DNA of 63,144 nt from CAYMCQ01 sp964389025 (GCA_964389025.1 CAYMCQ010000016.1:1-63144); one strand, 5' to 3'. Positions 43,005-52,655 are shown, counted from the stretch's first letter. Program-made: numbers and translations. Notes: a model not told the origin generated them from the letters alone.

Positions 43005-43413
43005 CCCATTCGATGGAGTTGAAGACGCTGTCGAGGTCGGGGCCGTCACTTGGAAACCCATACTTCTTCTTCGCCCACGCCAGAGTCTCGTGCATGGGCT
43101 GGCCGGGTTTGCCGAGGTTCACGGAAAGTTCGTTCCAACTTTTCTTCTTTTGCCCGTCGTTGCCGATTCGCGTTTCAAACCACGCCGCAACTTTGGCGTC
43201 GTCGTGATTGGATTCCTTCACCGTTGCCAGCAGTTCCTCTTTGGTCAGGCCGAAGTGTCTCATAAAAAAACCGTCCACTCCGCGTTCGTGAAACAACGGC
43301 ATTTGATAATCCTCCGGCAGTTTTCCCTCAAGATGCAGCCGGATTTTGTCGGTGAACCGGGCCAGATGATGACAGCCCGCCAGTTTTTCAAAGGGGCTTC
43401 GAATGTTGAGCAT
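42979..43413 (-). CDS. DUF5069 family protein
   Basis: 144 residues. SPFEKLAGCHHLARFTDKIRLHLEGKLPEDYQ, DGFFMRHFGLTKEELLATVKE and WFETR match DUF5069, a small helical family common in Verrucomicrobia and Planctomycetes with no assigned biochemistry. The C-terminal third (NELSVNLGKPGQPMHETLAWAKKKYGF...DSVFNSIEWDEGRIPKK) is longer than the core family. It precedes the two small membrane-protein genes with overlapping ends. Confidence 0.75.
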   Translation of the reverse strand: MLNIRSPFEKLAGCHHLARFTDKIRLHLEGKLPEDYQMPLFHERGVDGFFMRHFGLTKEELLATVKESNHDDAKVAAWFETRIGNDGQKKKSWNELSVNLGKPGQPMHETLAWAKKKYGFPSDGPDLDSVFNSIEWDEGRIPKK

Positions 43414-43551
43414 GTCATTTGATGGCCGAGACGACGCCAGATTGCAAGCGCCTTCGAGTCAGTTATGTCAATCCGGTGAGCATCTTGGCACTGCTGCCTC
43501 GGAGCGCGAGACGATTTTCTTGACACATCCGGTTATCGCCGGGATTTGGGA

Positions 43552-44514
43552 TCAAACGCCCCACTTGGCGCGCGACACCGCCAGAGGTTCCAGTAGCGCG
43601 CCCGGCTTCCACAACTGGCTGTGCCCGGCTGGCGTTTCCCCGCTCCACCGGTCGTCCATCGGTTCGCCGGCCGGTTGCCAGCGCGCATCAACGCTGATGC
43701 GGTAACGGTTAGTCGTGTTCATCAGCGAAGCGTGGAGCAGAAACATGTTGACGATGACGGCGTCGCCTGCGCGCATCGAAGCGGTTGCCCAGCGGCCACC
43801 GAATTTCTCGACCAGCTCCGCCGGGTTTTCCGTGAAGTGGCCAGGGATGCGGTCGCGATCCACATCGGCTTGTCCGTAAGTATCGCGCACGCGGTTCCAC
43901 CGATGCGAGCCGAGGCACAACACCAGAGGCCCCTGTTCAGGCGGGATGTTGCCCAACGGCGTCCAGATGGTGCAGAGTTTTTTCGTCCCGCGACCCATGT
44001 AAACCGTGTCCGCGTGGACGGTCGAACCCGCGCCGTGCCCGCCCGCGCGCAGCCATTGAAACTGATACGCCGTGGGTTCCGTTGCGAACAACTTCTGAAA
44101 AAAATTCGCCGGGCGCGGGCCGTAAAGCAGGCGCTTGAGCGAATTGGTCTTGAGATTCTCGCGGCCCTTCGTGGACACGCTGGCTTGGGTTTTCAACGCC
44201 GGATTGATGACTCCCTCCATCAGCGGCGCAGCGGGATCAAGCTCGCCGGCGTCAGCCATGATCTGAAGGATGTCGCGTCGAACTCCCAAGACTTCATTGC
44301 GGTCGTGGAAATCGCGGAGGAACAGAAAGCCATCTTCATCCAAACGCTCCCGCAGCGCCTCGGGCTGGCCGAGAATGTCATTGCTCTCGCGCAATTGCAG
44401 CGTGAGGTGACGGCTCTCCGCTTCAAAAAAGCATGGCCCCATTCGGAAAATGGGTTTCGCTCCGCCGTTCGTTGTTGGTGCGTTGTCCGGCATGGTTTCA
44501 ACGTAGTTGGCCAA
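43552..44514 (-). CDS. Phytanoyl-CoA dioxygenase (PhyH) family oxygenase
   Basis: 320 residues, a cupin-fold Fe(II)/2-oxoglutarate oxygenase. The HxD pair is in STVHADTVYMG (about residues 166-168), the distal His in MFLLHASLMNTTN (about 266) and the 2OG-binding Arg in NRYRISVDARWQP. GPLVLCLGSHRW is typical of PhyH. Such enzymes hydroxylate lipids or small secondary metabolites; substrate unknown. An alternative ATG lies seven residues in. It is convergent with nothing close and is followed by a penicillin-acylase gene upstream on the same strand. Confidence 0.82.
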   Translation of the reverse strand: MANYVETMPDNAPTTNGGAKPIFRMGPCFFEAESRHLTLQLRESNDILGQPEALRERLDEDGFLFLRDFHDRNEVLGVRRDILQIMADAGELDPAAPLMEGVINPALKTQASVSTKGRENLKTNSLKRLLYGPRPANFFQKLFATEPTAYQFQWLRAGGHGAGSTVHADTVYMGRGTKKLCTIWTPLGNIPPEQGPLVLCLGSHRWNRVRDTYGQADVDRDRIPGHFTENPAELVEKFGGRWATASMRAGDAVIVNMFLLHASLMNTTNRYRISVDARWQPAGEPMDDRWSGETPAGHSQLWKPGALLEPLAVSRAKWGV

Positions 44515-44568
44515 TTTAATTGGAGAACCAAACTTGCCACGCTTGAGTTGTCATGTGAATCGAACCGC

Positions 44569-46695
44569 CTATCGAACAGTTTCCGCTGAAGCCGTCGGTT
44601 TCAAAATTTTCGTCGCCGTCACGTGCTTCAGCAGTTCTTTGCGATTCATGAAATAGGTGGGCGCGGCTTTGCTTTTGCTGAAAAGTTTTTCAGCCTGGTC
44701 ATCCCAGTGACCGCTTTCCTTGTGATCGCTGACGCCGAGCGGGACGATGCTGTAAGACTCGGGCGGGTCCGTCATGATGATAATCTGCGTCGAGGTCTGG
44801 CCGCCGCGACCGACCATTTCCTTTCCCGACTTGTCGAAGCTGATCGCGCGCGGCGTCGCCATGCCCGCGTCACGCACCGAACCTCCACCGACCGGATACG
44901 TGCGCTCTCCACCTTTCCGACCGACGCGGAAATATTTTCCATACGCCGCATGCAATGAACCGCAATTCGTCTTGAGCCACTCAGCGGCCTTGCCCAACGC
45001 CAGAAATATTTCCTTGTCGCCCAGGTCCGAGGGAGGCTCCACTTCGGGGGTAATCTCCGGGTCCAGTCCTTTCTTGAAAGCGTAATAAGCGAGTGCGCCT
45101 TCGGAGTCGGCATCGCTGCGGCGATTCCATTTTTGGATGAGGCCGTAAACTTCGGCGGCGTCCCCTTGCTTGTCTGCATCCGGCGCTTTCGTCCACGCGG
45201 CTTTCAATCGTTCCTGCCATTTCTCGGCTTGATACACCTGCGGGCTGAAGGCGATGTCGATTGCGCCTTCCACGGTGACATCGTGCGCGGCATCCAGCAA
45301 CTCGGTCATCATCTCCCCCCGTTGATGGCGCGGGGCCGTGCGCGTGGCGTTGTAAAGGTAGGGAGACCGCGCGAATTTCTCGGGCGTGAGCGGGCTGTCT
45401 TTCATCATGCCGAACGGCGTGACGTTGCAATTGTGCATGTAGGCTTGCGGCGGGTTTTCGATTTGAGCAAGGTCTGTGAACGGGTGGAAGCCGCGCCACT
45501 CATTGGTGGAATAGCCGCCGGGGATGGGGCGGTTTGGTTCCGTGCCCGGCGCTCGAATCGGCACGCGACCGTTGCGAACGTAATAGATGTCGCCTTGAAC
45601 GGTGGCGACCATGACGTTCTGGCTCATGAGTTGGAGATGGGCGAGCGCGCGCTTCATCTCCGCGAGATTGCGGGCGGTCATGGTGGCGTAAGTCTGGTCG
45701 GTCAAACCCACCTCTTCAAAGTAGGGAATCGCCATTGCATAGCCCTTGCCCTTCTTGTGAGCGATGATCGGTCCGTGGTGGCTGTATTGGATTTCGATTT
45801 CCTTCCATTCCACCTTGTCGCCGGTCTTCACGCCAATTTTCACCTTCCGCACCTGCAAATCCCGCCATTGGCCGTCGTAGCGATACTGGCGCGGATTGTC
45901 GGGATTCAATTCCTCTTCAAAAATGTCCGACGTGTCAGGCCCGCCGGTGGTCATGGCGATGGAACAATAGCGACTGTGCCCAAGGCTCGGGAGCGGCGTG
46001 CCGAGAATGGACACGCCGGATACGTTGAAATCGCCCGCGTAAATCCGAATCTGATAAAACCGGAATTCGTCATACCAACTCAAATGCGGATCCACCACCG
46101 CAATCGGCGCTTTCATGGCCGTGCGGCTGGGGCCGATCAGCATTTCGTTTGAGCCGTGGTAGCCCATGTCGTCGGGCTGGATGCCAGCGCGTAGAAGGTC
46201 TCCGCCCGCTTCGCCCATCGGCCAGCCCCAAATGATGAACCGGCCCAGCGCCACCACGTCCCACGGATGAATTTCCTGCGCCCAGCTTGGCACCTGTTCC
46301 GGATGCTCCTTCATGAAATGCTTCACGCCCTCCTGATAGGCCTCGATCACGGCACGTGATTTGGCGCTGATCTGTTTGTATTTCTCCCGGCTGATTTCCT
46401 CGTGGCGGAACATGCGCGCGATCATGTCGTTCCTGAAATTTCCCGGGCCGAAGACTTCCGACATCGTGCCGTTGGCGCGACGGTAATTTTTCAGCAACTC
46501 CTCGAGCCGGTCCTCCGCCTGCGCATAGCCGATGGCAAAGGCCGCCGTTTCGAGCGTGGGCGCATAGACGTGCGGGATGCCAAACTCGTCGCGATAGAGC
46601 GTGGCCTGATTCGCGGTGGGGCCGAAGGAATGCTTGCATCCGGACAACAAAAACGAACAGATTGTGACAATCAGGAATGGGAGTTTGTTTTTCAT
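44569..46695 (-). CDS. Penicillin-acylase family lipoprotein (Ntn hydrolase, S45)
   Basis: 708 residues. The signal peptide ends in LLSGC, so the precursor is lipid-anchored. An N-terminal alpha-chain region (YRDEFGIPHVYAPTLETAAFAIGYAQAEDRLEEL) is followed by GYHGSNEM, where Ser at about 180 would become the N-terminal nucleophile after self-cleavage, then AVVDPHLSW and the beta-chain HHGPII and RN/N motifs. It hydrolyses amide bonds, for example acyl-homoserine lactones, lipoamides or antibiotics (family knowledge). It begins a minus-strand pair with PhyH. Confidence 0.85.
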   Translation of the reverse strand: MKNKLPFLIVTICSFLLSGCKHSFGPTANQATLYRDEFGIPHVYAPTLETAAFAIGYAQAEDRLEELLKNYRRANGTMSEVFGPGNFRNDMIARMFRHEEISREKYKQISAKSRAVIEAYQEGVKHFMKEHPEQVPSWAQEIHPWDVVALGRFIIWGWPMGEAGGDLLRAGIQPDDMGYHGSNEMLIGPSRTAMKAPIAVVDPHLSWYDEFRFYQIRIYAGDFNVSGVSILGTPLPSLGHSRYCSIAMTTGGPDTSDIFEEELNPDNPRQYRYDGQWRDLQVRKVKIGVKTGDKVEWKEIEIQYSHHGPIIAHKKGKGYAMAIPYFEEVGLTDQTYATMTARNLAEMKRALAHLQLMSQNVMVATVQGDIYYVRNGRVPIRAPGTEPNRPIPGGYSTNEWRGFHPFTDLAQIENPPQAYMHNCNVTPFGMMKDSPLTPEKFARSPYLYNATRTAPRHQRGEMMTELLDAAHDVTVEGAIDIAFSPQVYQAEKWQERLKAAWTKAPDADKQGDAAEVYGLIQKWNRRSDADSEGALAYYAFKKGLDPEITPEVEPPSDLGDKEIFLALGKAAEWLKTNCGSLHAAYGKYFRVGRKGGERTYPVGGGSVRDAGMATPRAISFDKSGKEMVGRGGQTSTQIIIMTDPPESYSIVPLGVSDHKESGHWDDQAEKLFSKSKAAPTYFMNRKELLKHVTATKILKPTASAETVR

Positions 46696-46857
46696 TGGGT
46701 GGCGTCTTTATTTCTCGGCGGAAAGATTGCCGTGTTGACGATAAGATTCCAACTATTTATCAGTTTCACTGTTTCCGGCGGAGCCAAATGCTGTTGGACG
46801 GACACGGAAGGATTCCACTCAAAACAGTGAAGAACCATTTCATCATTGGATGATGAT

Positions 46858-48153
46858 TCATTTCACGACGCGGAACAATCGTCCGTCGCCGGGCGCGAGG
46901 TTGAGTTTAACGGTGCGCTTTCCGCCCAGACTTTTGCCGCGCGTCCATTTGCCAGTCTTGCGGTCGAGTTCCTGGAGCTTGCGACCGGGCAGGGTAATTT
47001 TCACCGTCGTCTCCACTTCGTGTTTGTAGTTTCGGTTGACGATCATGAATGCGTCTGGCCGGTCGGCCTGGCTGAACAAACCGAGCACGAATTCGCCGTC
47101 ACCCAGGATTTGCACCGGCGAGTTGGTGGGAATGACCTCGCCGCCGTAGGGCAACGGTGCGGTGTGATAAATGCCGACGGAGTTCAATTCCATCAGCGTC
47201 GGACCGAACTTCGCGATCTCCTTGTTCAACGCCGCGACGTCTTTCATCAGCGGCGCGGGTTTGCCGTCCTGATAGAGTCCGTTGTAGGCCTTCGGTCCCC
47301 AGTAAGTGAAATAGCTGATGCCGCGTCCGCCGTAGGCCATCGTCGTGAAGACGAGCCAGCGCATCTCGTTGGCGTTCGGCAGCCGCCATGTTTTGATGAT
47401 CGTGTCGGCTTGAATGATGTTCAGGAAGGGACGGTTTGCGTCCAGCGCCGCCCGCCGGATCATCCCGAGGTTCAGGAAATATTCCTTGCCGTCCTTCTCG
47501 CGACCGTCTTTCTCCTTCAGAAAATGATAATGGTCGTAGCTGATGAGATCGGGCCGGACTGTTTCGATGAACTGGTTGAGGTGTTTTCGGTAGCGCACAA
47601 CCGTTCCGGAATCGGTTTGGATGGCGCCGGAATCGGTGGGCTGGCCGACCTTGGCGCGCTCTGCGGCGTCGGCGCTGACGCCGAGTTGTTTTTCGTTCGC
47701 GTAGGTGGGGTAGAGATTGATGTAAGCCAGATGCGCCGGATCGCGTTCGCGCAAATGGGCCACAAGTTTGCCCAAGCCGGGAAACGCGCCCGCGCCCGGT
47801 TCATCGGTGAGAAAGTATGCTTCCATCGCCGGGTGATTTTTCACGCGGTCAATCAACGCATCGAGTTGGGCGCGCTTCGTGTCGTCGTCGAGCGTCTCCG
47901 GTTTCAGCAAGTCGCTCATCAACATCGCGCGCAAACCATGTCGCGCCGCCACGTCAAGACCTTCCACCGGCGTCCAGGTCAGGTTGAAGCCTTCCGCCGC
48001 CACGGCGGCGAGATTTTCATCCGTGGCCGGCGGCGGACACCAGAAAGTGATGAGGAAATCTTTTTGCGTCCAACGCCCGGACGGTTTCGGCATTGCCCCG
48101 AAGGCGCAGGTGCCGGCGAGCAACAGGGCGGCGGGGAGCCAATGAATTTTCAT
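46858..48153 (-). CDS. Secreted TIM-barrel glycoside-hydrolase-like protein
   Basis: 431 residues from the ATG at 48153, with signal peptide KIHWLPAALLLAGTCAFG. A TIM-barrel-like N-terminal two-thirds contains FLITFWCPPPATDENLAAVAAEGFNLTWTP, YFLTDEPG (candidate acid Glu) and PDLISYDHYHF; GRGISYFTYWGPKAY resembles GH42-like barrels. A C-terminal beta-sandwich (NRNYKHEVETTVKITLPG...KLNLAPGDGRLFRVV) follows. Family not certain. Likely an extracellular polysaccharide-degrading enzyme in the secreted hydrolase region. Confidence 0.65.
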   Translation of the reverse strand: MKIHWLPAALLLAGTCAFGAMPKPSGRWTQKDFLITFWCPPPATDENLAAVAAEGFNLTWTPVEGLDVAARHGLRAMLMSDLLKPETLDDDTKRAQLDALIDRVKNHPAMEAYFLTDEPGAGAFPGLGKLVAHLRERDPAHLAYINLYPTYANEKQLGVSADAAERAKVGQPTDSGAIQTDSGTVVRYRKHLNQFIETVRPDLISYDHYHFLKEKDGREKDGKEYFLNLGMIRRAALDANRPFLNIIQADTIIKTWRLPNANEMRWLVFTTMAYGGRGISYFTYWGPKAYNGLYQDGKPAPLMKDVAALNKEIAKFGPTLMELNSVGIYHTAPLPYGGEVIPTNSPVQILGDGEFVLGLFSQADRPDAFMIVNRNYKHEVETTVKITLPGRKLQELDRKTGKWTRGKSLGGKRTVKLNLAPGDGRLFRVVK

Positions 48154-48240
48154 GAGCCGATACTTTGGCGAACGCACGCCGGCGTCAACGGAAACTTCCG
48201 CCGGAGAGCTGATTGGTTTTTGGATTTTGCGAAACCACCT

Positions 48241-49695
48241 TTACCTGCGTCTGACACCCAGGGATTCGCTGAGCGCCCGGAGGATGATTTGTTCCTGCAT
48301 CGGTTGCACCCAGCAGTAATCGTCGGCGTAGCCGTCGCGCCAGCACGAGTCGGTGGGAATGTAACCGGGCGCGCCGTCGCCGAAGCCTGCGACCATCACG
48401 AACGATTGTGGCCGCAGGCGTTGGGCGGCGAGTTGGTAGCCGACGAAACTCTCCGCCGGTAGGATCGAAAACAGGGCCGCGCCCCGGTTGAAGTCCAATC
48501 CCGGCACATCAATCGGAATGTCCGCGGCTACGCGCTGTCGCCAACTCAGGCCAAGCGCAGCGGAAATCCGTTTCCAGCGCATCGCATTTGTGTTCGCGAG
48601 TGTGTCGCGCATGGCTTCCAACGTGAACGCACCAGTGTCGCGTGCAGGAAGCCGGAGTTTGGCCACGCGAAAATCCACCGAGCGGAACCGTTCCCGATTC
48701 GTTGTTTTCCACGCCGCGACCATTCCCTGATACAGGCGGTCGGCCAGCACCGGGCGGTTCGTAGTTGCGCCGTTGTTGTATTTTCCGGCCGTGATGTCGC
48801 CCGAGCAGCCGGTGAAATAAATCTGGAACACGCTCGCGTCATCGCGCTGCCGCCGGTCGCGCGCCAGCCCGGGAAAGTCCGCGGAGACGCCGCCCTTGCC
48901 ATAGTAACTCATGGGATGAATGGCGTAACAACTCCACGCCAGCACCGGGCGGTTGCCGTCCCAAAGGCTCAGAGTCTTGAGCCATGGATCAATCTCTCCG
49001 TCAGGCGCGTCGAAGATGTTGCCGCTGCTGCTGCCGCGTTCCCACGTGATCTTCCCGTCCGGTCGCGCGACGCGGCGGTTGGAAGCCAGTTGCTCGACCC
49101 GCGCCTGACCGAAACCGACGTGGGTCACGCGGCGCGCGGATTTGAGGGAGCCGGCAAGCGCCGCCGCCGTGCGTCGCACCGCCTGCTCATGGAATTCCAG
49201 ATCGCAGTTCCAACCCTTGAGGCCATGCTCATCCAGCAAACGCTGCGCGGTCAGGTCGCAGATGGGAGCATCGTGCTGATGCACGGTGGCGAGCATGACG
49301 CGCTCGGGGTGCGTGCCCGCGGCCTTCGCCAACGCCGCCCGCCAGCGGTCGTAGGAATCGTTGTTGCACTGGCACCAGTCCAACGCCGCGACGACTATCG
49401 GCTCGCCCGCGCCCAACAGCACGAAACCTTTGGCGAACAGCGGATCAATGATCTTGTTCGCGTCCATCACGCCGCCTCCCATGCAGGCGTGGCCGATGGG
49501 GATTGTAATGTCCGCCTCAAAAGTCGCCGCGCGAAATTCCGCCGCCGGAGCGATGCTGGCTGTCAGTTGGAGCAGGAGGACGACCGCGAGCGCGGCCACG
49601 ATGCGTGCGCAGCGTTGTGCGGGCCGTGAGTCTGAGGTTTGGGGAGCGTTCACGCCGACCGTTCTGACTGAAGCGCGACGCCGGCTCAAGAGCAA
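48241..49695 (-). CDS. Neutral/alkaline ceramidase-like secreted protein 1
   Basis: 484 residues. An Arg-rich N-terminus (SRRRASVR) and a hydrophobic stretch (VAALAVVLLLQLTASIAPA) suggest an exported, possibly Tat-type or anchored protein. AATFEADITIPIGHACMGGG, LATVHQHDAPICD (metal-binding His), SCYAIHPMSYYGKGGVSADFPGL and FTGCSGDITAGKYN match the neutral ceramidase-like family common in Verrucomicrobia and Planctomycetes. The enzyme class cleaves N-acyl sphingosine, but many members may act on other amides. It is divergent from a second family member 184 bp away. Confidence 0.75.
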   Translation of the reverse strand: MLLSRRRASVRTVGVNAPQTSDSRPAQRCARIVAALAVVLLLQLTASIAPAAEFRAATFEADITIPIGHACMGGGVMDANKIIDPLFAKGFVLLGAGEPIVVAALDWCQCNNDSYDRWRAALAKAAGTHPERVMLATVHQHDAPICDLTAQRLLDEHGLKGWNCDLEFHEQAVRRTAAALAGSLKSARRVTHVGFGQARVEQLASNRRVARPDGKITWERGSSSGNIFDAPDGEIDPWLKTLSLWDGNRPVLAWSCYAIHPMSYYGKGGVSADFPGLARDRRQRDDASVFQIYFTGCSGDITAGKYNNGATTNRPVLADRLYQGMVAAWKTTNRERFRSVDFRVAKLRLPARDTGAFTLEAMRDTLANTNAMRWKRISAALGLSWRQRVAADIPIDVPGLDFNRGAALFSILPAESFVGYQLAAQRLRPQSFVMVAGFGDGAPGYIPTDSCWRDGYADDYCWVQPMQEQIILRALSESLGVRRR

Positions 49696-49698
49696 AAA

Positions 49699-49793
49699 AA
49701 GTTAAAAGTTAAAAGGGAAAAGGAAAAAAGGAAAAAACAAAAAAGACCAAACCAAACCAATTTCGTTTTCCCTTTTGCCTTTTTCCTTTGGCC
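49699..49793. repeat. GGAAAAGG/CCTTTTTCC palindrome between the ceramidase genes
   Basis: Purine-rich left half (GTTAAAAGGGAAAAGGAAAA words, 49701-49738) and pyrimidine-rich right half (CCCTTTTGCCTTTTTCCTTT, 49770-49789) form a long imperfect inverted repeat. Same family as 51311-51402. Confidence 0.85.
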
Positions 49794-49878
49794 AGCCTGA
49801 TGAAGTGGAGTTATACCTGCGGGAGTCAGGCTGACAGCGAGTCGGACGACAGGCTTATCGAATATCTAAAAGAAGACT

Positions 49879-51186
49879 ATGAAGAAACTGATTCCAACAT
49901 TGATCGCGCTATTCATCGGCATCTGCGCCCGCTTGAATTTGGTCGCCGCGCCGGTGCAAAGCGGCGTGGCGCGAGTTGACATCACCCCGCCGCTGGAGAT
50001 GAAGGCCAGTCTCGGCGGCTACGGCGAGCGGATGAACCAGCCCGCCACCGGCATCCACGACCGCGTCTGGGCCAAGGCGCTCGTGCTGTCCGACGGCGAG
50101 CGGCGGTTCGTGTTGGTCACGGCCGATGTGCTGGGGTTTCCGCCGGGATTCAAGAATGCGGTTGCCGCGCGTCCCGCCTTGGCGGGATGGCGTCCGGAGC
50201 AAATCATGTTGCTCCCCAGCCATTCGCACACGAGCATTGACCTGAGCGCGCTGAACCCTGCCAACACGTTTCAAATTCCACAGATAGGACTCTTCCATAA
50301 AGAACTTTACGACCGCACGGTTGCCAAGGTGGCCGAACTCATCCATGCGGCTTCCCAAAATTCCGTGGCCATCACGGTCGGTTCGGTCGCGGTGCCGTTG
50401 GACGGCTGGAATCGCAACCGTCGCGCTGGCAACACGACCGTTGACCCCGACCTGACGCTGACGCGCATTGACACCGAGGCCGGCAAGCCGCTGGCCGTGC
50501 TGGTGAATTGGACCGCGCATCCCACGTTCATGAGCGAGCGGGACATGATGTTCTCCGGCGACTGGCCGGGCCATTTGCAGCGGACGCTGGAGGTGCTCAT
50601 CGGCGAGGGCGTGACGGTGATGTATTACAACGGCGCGCAAGGCGACCAAGCCCCGATGGCGCGCCCGGATTCCGGCTCCGCGTGGGAACGCGCCGAGCGT
50701 TACGGGCGCGAGTTGGGCATCATCGCCTGGCGCGAATGGAGCCGCGTCAAGCCGCAGCGGTCACCCGATTTCACTTATAACACTGTGCCGATCAAGCTCC
50801 CCAAGCCGACATGGCATCCCGATTTCATGGCGACGGGCGGCAAGGAATACGGGTTGAATGAAAAGAACGTCGCTGAATTTCTCGAAAAGCTCTCTCCCAC
50901 GGAAACGCACAGCACGAGCCTGCGCCTGGGAGACCTGGTGATAGTTGGTGTGCCCGGCGAACTGGCGTCCGGGCTGGGTCTGAAAGTCAAATCCGCCGTG
51001 CGCGAAAAGCTCGGCGTCAAACACGTTGCCATCGGCGGGCTGGCCGACGAGTGGGTGAGCTACATCCTGTCGCCGGAGGAATACACCAAAGGCGGCGGCT
51101 ACGAAGCGAGCATGAGTTTTTATGGTGCAACGCTGGGGCCGACCATGGTCGAAGGTGTGATCCGAAGTGCTGCGGGACTGAAGTGA
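49879..51186 (+). CDS. Neutral/alkaline ceramidase-like secreted protein 2
   Basis: 435 residues from the ATG at 49879 with signal peptide KKLIPTLIALFIGICARLNLVA. GVARVDITPPLEMKASLGGYGER, LLPSHSHTSIDLSALNP (metal-binding His pair), NWTAHPTFMSERDMMFSGDWPGHL and YNGAQGDQAPMAR are the ceramidase-family blocks. It is a distant paralogue of the divergent gene. Both lie in a run of secreted hydrolases. The physiological substrate (sphingolipid or other N-acyl compound) is not fixed by sequence. Confidence 0.82.
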   Translation: MKKLIPTLIALFIGICARLNLVAAPVQSGVARVDITPPLEMKASLGGYGERMNQPATGIHDRVWAKALVLSDGERRFVLVTADVLGFPPGFKNAVAARPALAGWRPEQIMLLPSHSHTSIDLSALNPANTFQIPQIGLFHKELYDRTVAKVAELIHAASQNSVAITVGSVAVPLDGWNRNRRAGNTTVDPDLTLTRIDTEAGKPLAVLVNWTAHPTFMSERDMMFSGDWPGHLQRTLEVLIGEGVTVMYYNGAQGDQAPMARPDSGSAWERAERYGRELGIIAWREWSRVKPQRSPDFTYNTVPIKLPKPTWHPDFMATGGKEYGLNEKNVAEFLEKLSPTETHSTSLRLGDLVIVGVPGELASGLGLKVKSAVREKLGVKHVAIGGLADEWVSYILSPEEYTKGGGYEASMSFYGATLGPTMVEGVIRSAAGLK

Positions 51187-51310
51187 AGCTGCGGCGAATT
51201 CGCCTGGCGAAAATTCCAGGCCGTTCAACGCTTTCCGTTTGCGCTGACCCGGCAGACGTTGCATCCTTTGCGCGCAATTACTATGCAAGACAATACTCCG
51301 CCTGCAAACA

Positions 51311-51402
51311 GGAAGTTAAAAGTAAAAAGGAAAAAGGAAAAATGAAGACAAAAGCCTGTTGGGTCTGTTTTTTACTTTTGCCTTTTGCCTTTTTACTTTG
51401 CT
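51311..51402. repeat. AAAAAGGAAAAAGG/CCTTTTTAC palindrome at a gene start
   Basis: Left purine words (GAAGTTAAAAGTAAAAAGGA, 51312-51331) and right TTTTTTACTTTTGCCTTTTG (51368-51387) plus CCTTTTTACTTTGC form an inverted repeat. The left arm supplies an AAAGGA ribosome-binding site and the right arm encodes the signal-peptide core of the downstream gene. Confidence 0.9.
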
Positions 51403-52625
51403 GCCACGCCGCGCCGCGCCACGTTTATCTCACCTGGCAAGGCGACACGAGCCGCACAATCACGGTTAACTACCAGACGCTCGAACCGACGGAAGCCAGC
51501 ACGGTTTACTACGACACCAAACCCCGGAACGGACGCTACGGCGAATATCGCAACGTGGCGTCGGGCAGCTCTCATCAAATTCCCAGCCTGGCGGACGGAA
51601 GAAAGATTCATTGGGTTGAGTTGTGCGATCTCACGCCGGGCAAGACGTATTACTTCATCGCCGGCGATCCAAAGCGCGGGTTCACCGCCGAACGCAAATT
51701 TCGCACCGTGCCTGAAGGCTCTCAAAGTTTGCGGTTTGTCATCGGCGGCGACATGGGCGTCGGTCCAGACGTGGCGACGCTCCTCCAGCAGTCGGCGAAG
51801 CTGTCACCGGCGTTTGGCGTGGTGGGCGGGGACATCGCCTACGCCAACGATGTTCCGACGGCCTATGCGAGATGGGACGCCTGGCTGGATCATTGGGAAA
51901 CGAACATGGTGACACCGCGCGGTTTCAGCGTTCCCATGGTTCTGGCTATCGGCAACCACGAGGTGCGCGGTGGAGTGGCTTCGTCGCCGACGAATGCCCA
52001 ATTCTACCTTCGATACTTCGCGCAAAACGGCGAACGAACCTACTACTCCCGCACATTTGGGAAAAACCTTGCGATGTTTCTCCTAGACTCGGGACATCTC
52101 AGCCGGCACGGCGGCGAGCAGGCCACCTGGCTCGACGCGGAACTTTCCGCCCTGCACAAAGTGTCCACAAAGTTCGCCGTGTATCACGTGCCGTTATATC
52201 CCAGCCACCGTCCGTTTGACGGGCTTGGATCGGTCGTTGGCCGGCAAGTCTGGCTGCCTATTTTCGACAAGCACCACCTGACGACAGCGTTCGAGCACCA
52301 CGACCACACTTTCAAGCGCTCGAAGTTACTTCGCGACAACAAACCTGACCCGCATGGCACACTTTACTTGGGTGACGGCTGCTGGGGAATGGGCGCGCGC
52401 AACGTGGCCTCGGAGCTTCGCTGGTATGAAGTGAAAGCCGCAAGCCTCCAACATTTCTGGTGCGTGGACGTGAGCAGCCGCCGGGTGGAATACCGTGCGA
52501 TCAACAAAGAGGGGCAGATTTTCGACGTGTATCCGTCTAACGCGGCAGGGGTGGCTGCGGCGGAGAAAATTTATAAGACACTGACCCGGCGTCCACCGCC
52601 GGCGGGGTCGAAGTCCGGTGAATGA
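51342..52625 (+). CDS. Purple-acid-phosphatase-like secreted metallophosphoesterase
   Basis: 427 residues from the ATG at 51342, preceded by AAAGGA. The signal peptide (KTKACWVCFLLLPFAFLLC) has its hydrophobic core encoded by a palindrome arm. An N-terminal fibronectin-III-like domain (VYLTWQGDTSRTITVNYQT) precedes the calcineurin-like core with GGDMGVG, VVGGDIAYAND, AIGNHEVRG, VYHVPLYPSH and HHDHTFKRS, covering the PAP metal ligands. It likely scavenges phosphate outside the cytoplasm. Longer in-frame sequence upstream overlaps the ceramidase gene and was rejected. Confidence 0.85.
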   Translation: MKTKACWVCFLLLPFAFLLCCHAAPRHVYLTWQGDTSRTITVNYQTLEPTEASTVYYDTKPRNGRYGEYRNVASGSSHQIPSLADGRKIHWVELCDLTPGKTYYFIAGDPKRGFTAERKFRTVPEGSQSLRFVIGGDMGVGPDVATLLQQSAKLSPAFGVVGGDIAYANDVPTAYARWDAWLDHWETNMVTPRGFSVPMVLAIGNHEVRGGVASSPTNAQFYLRYFAQNGERTYYSRTFGKNLAMFLLDSGHLSRHGGEQATWLDAELSALHKVSTKFAVYHVPLYPSHRPFDGLGSVVGRQVWLPIFDKHHLTTAFEHHDHTFKRSKLLRDNKPDPHGTLYLGDGCWGMGARNVASELRWYEVKAASLQHFWCVDVSSRRVEYRAINKEGQIFDVYPSNAAGVAAAEKIYKTLTRRPPPAGSKSGE

Positions 52626-52655
52626 TGATCCCGCCATGGCGGGACGACTCCATCG

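Noticed and set aside
46846..48462. 538-residue plus-strand ORF
   Set aside because: Antisense of the secreted TIM-barrel gene; no signal peptide or known motif, His/Arg-rich composition typical of shadow frames.
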